This document shows, piece by piece, positions 22,552 through 22,770 of a DNA stretch of 22,770 bases. Source of the stretch: JAZRUF01 sp045636205. GTDB lineage: Bacteria > Bacillota > Clostridia > Oscillospirales > JAAYXM01. The position numbers and the translations under genes are program-made. The notes under the pieces were generated by a model, which worked only from the letters and a program-made list of their open reading frames with translations, made no database searches and was not told the DNA's origin. The stretch covers positions 1 through 22,770 of the forward strand of contig JAZTXE010000002.1 of NCBI GenBank assembly GCA_045636205.1, read 5' to 3'. Position 1 is the stretch's first letter, and the number at the start of each line of letters is the position of its first letter.

Positions 22552-22770
22552 AATCATTATAGAAACAATCTAATTCCCATTTTAAAGGATTTGTGTCTAT
22601 ATATTCCCATATTTTCTGATAATCCTTTTCACCTCGGATAATATGGTCGTGATATGATCTTTGCCATATAGTATTACCAATTTCTTTTGTAACCAATGTT
22701 TTAAAGGAACGAATGATCGTTTTAATGTTTTTTGTAGGGGGGGGTGCCCTCATCGTCCCGTGAAGAAATA
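22550..22770 (-). CDS. RAYT / IS200-like (Y1_Tnp) transposase, C-terminal part
   Basis: The minus-strand frame is open from the window edge to a TAA at 22552-22550, giving 73 codons of the C-terminus. The blocks IIRSFKTLVTKEIG, IWQRSYHDHIIRGEKDYQKI and WEYIDTNPLKWELD are characteristic of REP-associated tyrosine transposases of the Y1 superfamily. The catalytic HUH motif would lie beyond the window. In full-length members the Tyr within the YHDH block region is conserved and is the likely nucleophile. RAYTs act on single-stranded palindromic DNA. The run of eight cytosines (complement of 22737-22744) encodes APPPT and is in frame here, so no frameshift is visible. The upstream ATG at 22753 is not the true start, because the frame continues past it. 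Confidence 0.85.
   Translation of the reverse strand, partial: FLHGTMRAPPPTKNIKTIIRSFKTLVTKEIGNTIWQRSYHDHIIRGEKDYQKIWEYIDTNPLKWELDCFYND

Overview
The window reads as chromosomal housekeeping DNA from a low-to-moderate GC Gram-positive bacterium of the class Clostridia, most likely in or near the Oscillospiraceae/Ruminococcaceae. This rests on the gene order yicC-remA-rpoZ-priA-def-fmt-Zn peptidase-rsmB-rlmN-prpC-prkC-rsgA-thiN, on RemA, CwlD, PASTA kinase and HPr kinase, on strong AGGAGG-type Shine-Dalgarno sites and on sigma-A promoters. The taxonomic placement is inference. CwlD suggests a spore-former or a descendant of one.

Layout. (1) 1-636: the cysteine-rich C-terminus of an unidentified protein and a small membrane protein resembling an ECF S component. 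(2) 637-2104: a consensus promoter driving yicC-remA-rpoZ. (3) 2105-2216: a structured leader with two hairpins, the second terminator-like. (4) 2217-4685: priA. (5) 4738-13767: a second promoter, then a tight run of def, fmt, a membrane zinc peptidase, rsmB, rlmN, the PP2C phosphatase/PASTA kinase pair, rsgA and thiN. (6) 13774-17198: an uncharacterised membrane protein, cwlD, radA and two small membrane proteins (DUF4190, DUF2752). (7) 17199-17821: a regulatory intergenic region with an orphan perfect palindrome, the minus-strand rpmB gene with its terminator and promoter, an inverted repeat, and the hprK promoter. (8) 17822-22123: hprK, a ROK glucokinase and pcrA. (9) 22135-22770: tRNA-Leu(CAA) with its own promoter and terminator, a palindrome-rich stretch, and the 3' part of a RAYT/IS200-like transposase running off the window on the minus strand.

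The genes link protein maturation (fMet formation and removal), ribosome and rRNA maturation (RsmB, RlmN, RsgA, L28, RNase YicC), genome maintenance (PriA, RadA, PcrA), envelope and stress signalling (PrkC/PrpC, CwlD, RemA) and carbon-state sensing (HprK, glucokinase).

No clearly new multi-gene system is visible. The most unusual parts are non-coding: the orphan palindrome at 17262-17299, the rpmB/hprK divergent control region, and the tRNA-Leu/RAYT end with its inverted repeats. gmk, coaBC and rpe, often found inside this cluster in related genomes, are absent from it here.
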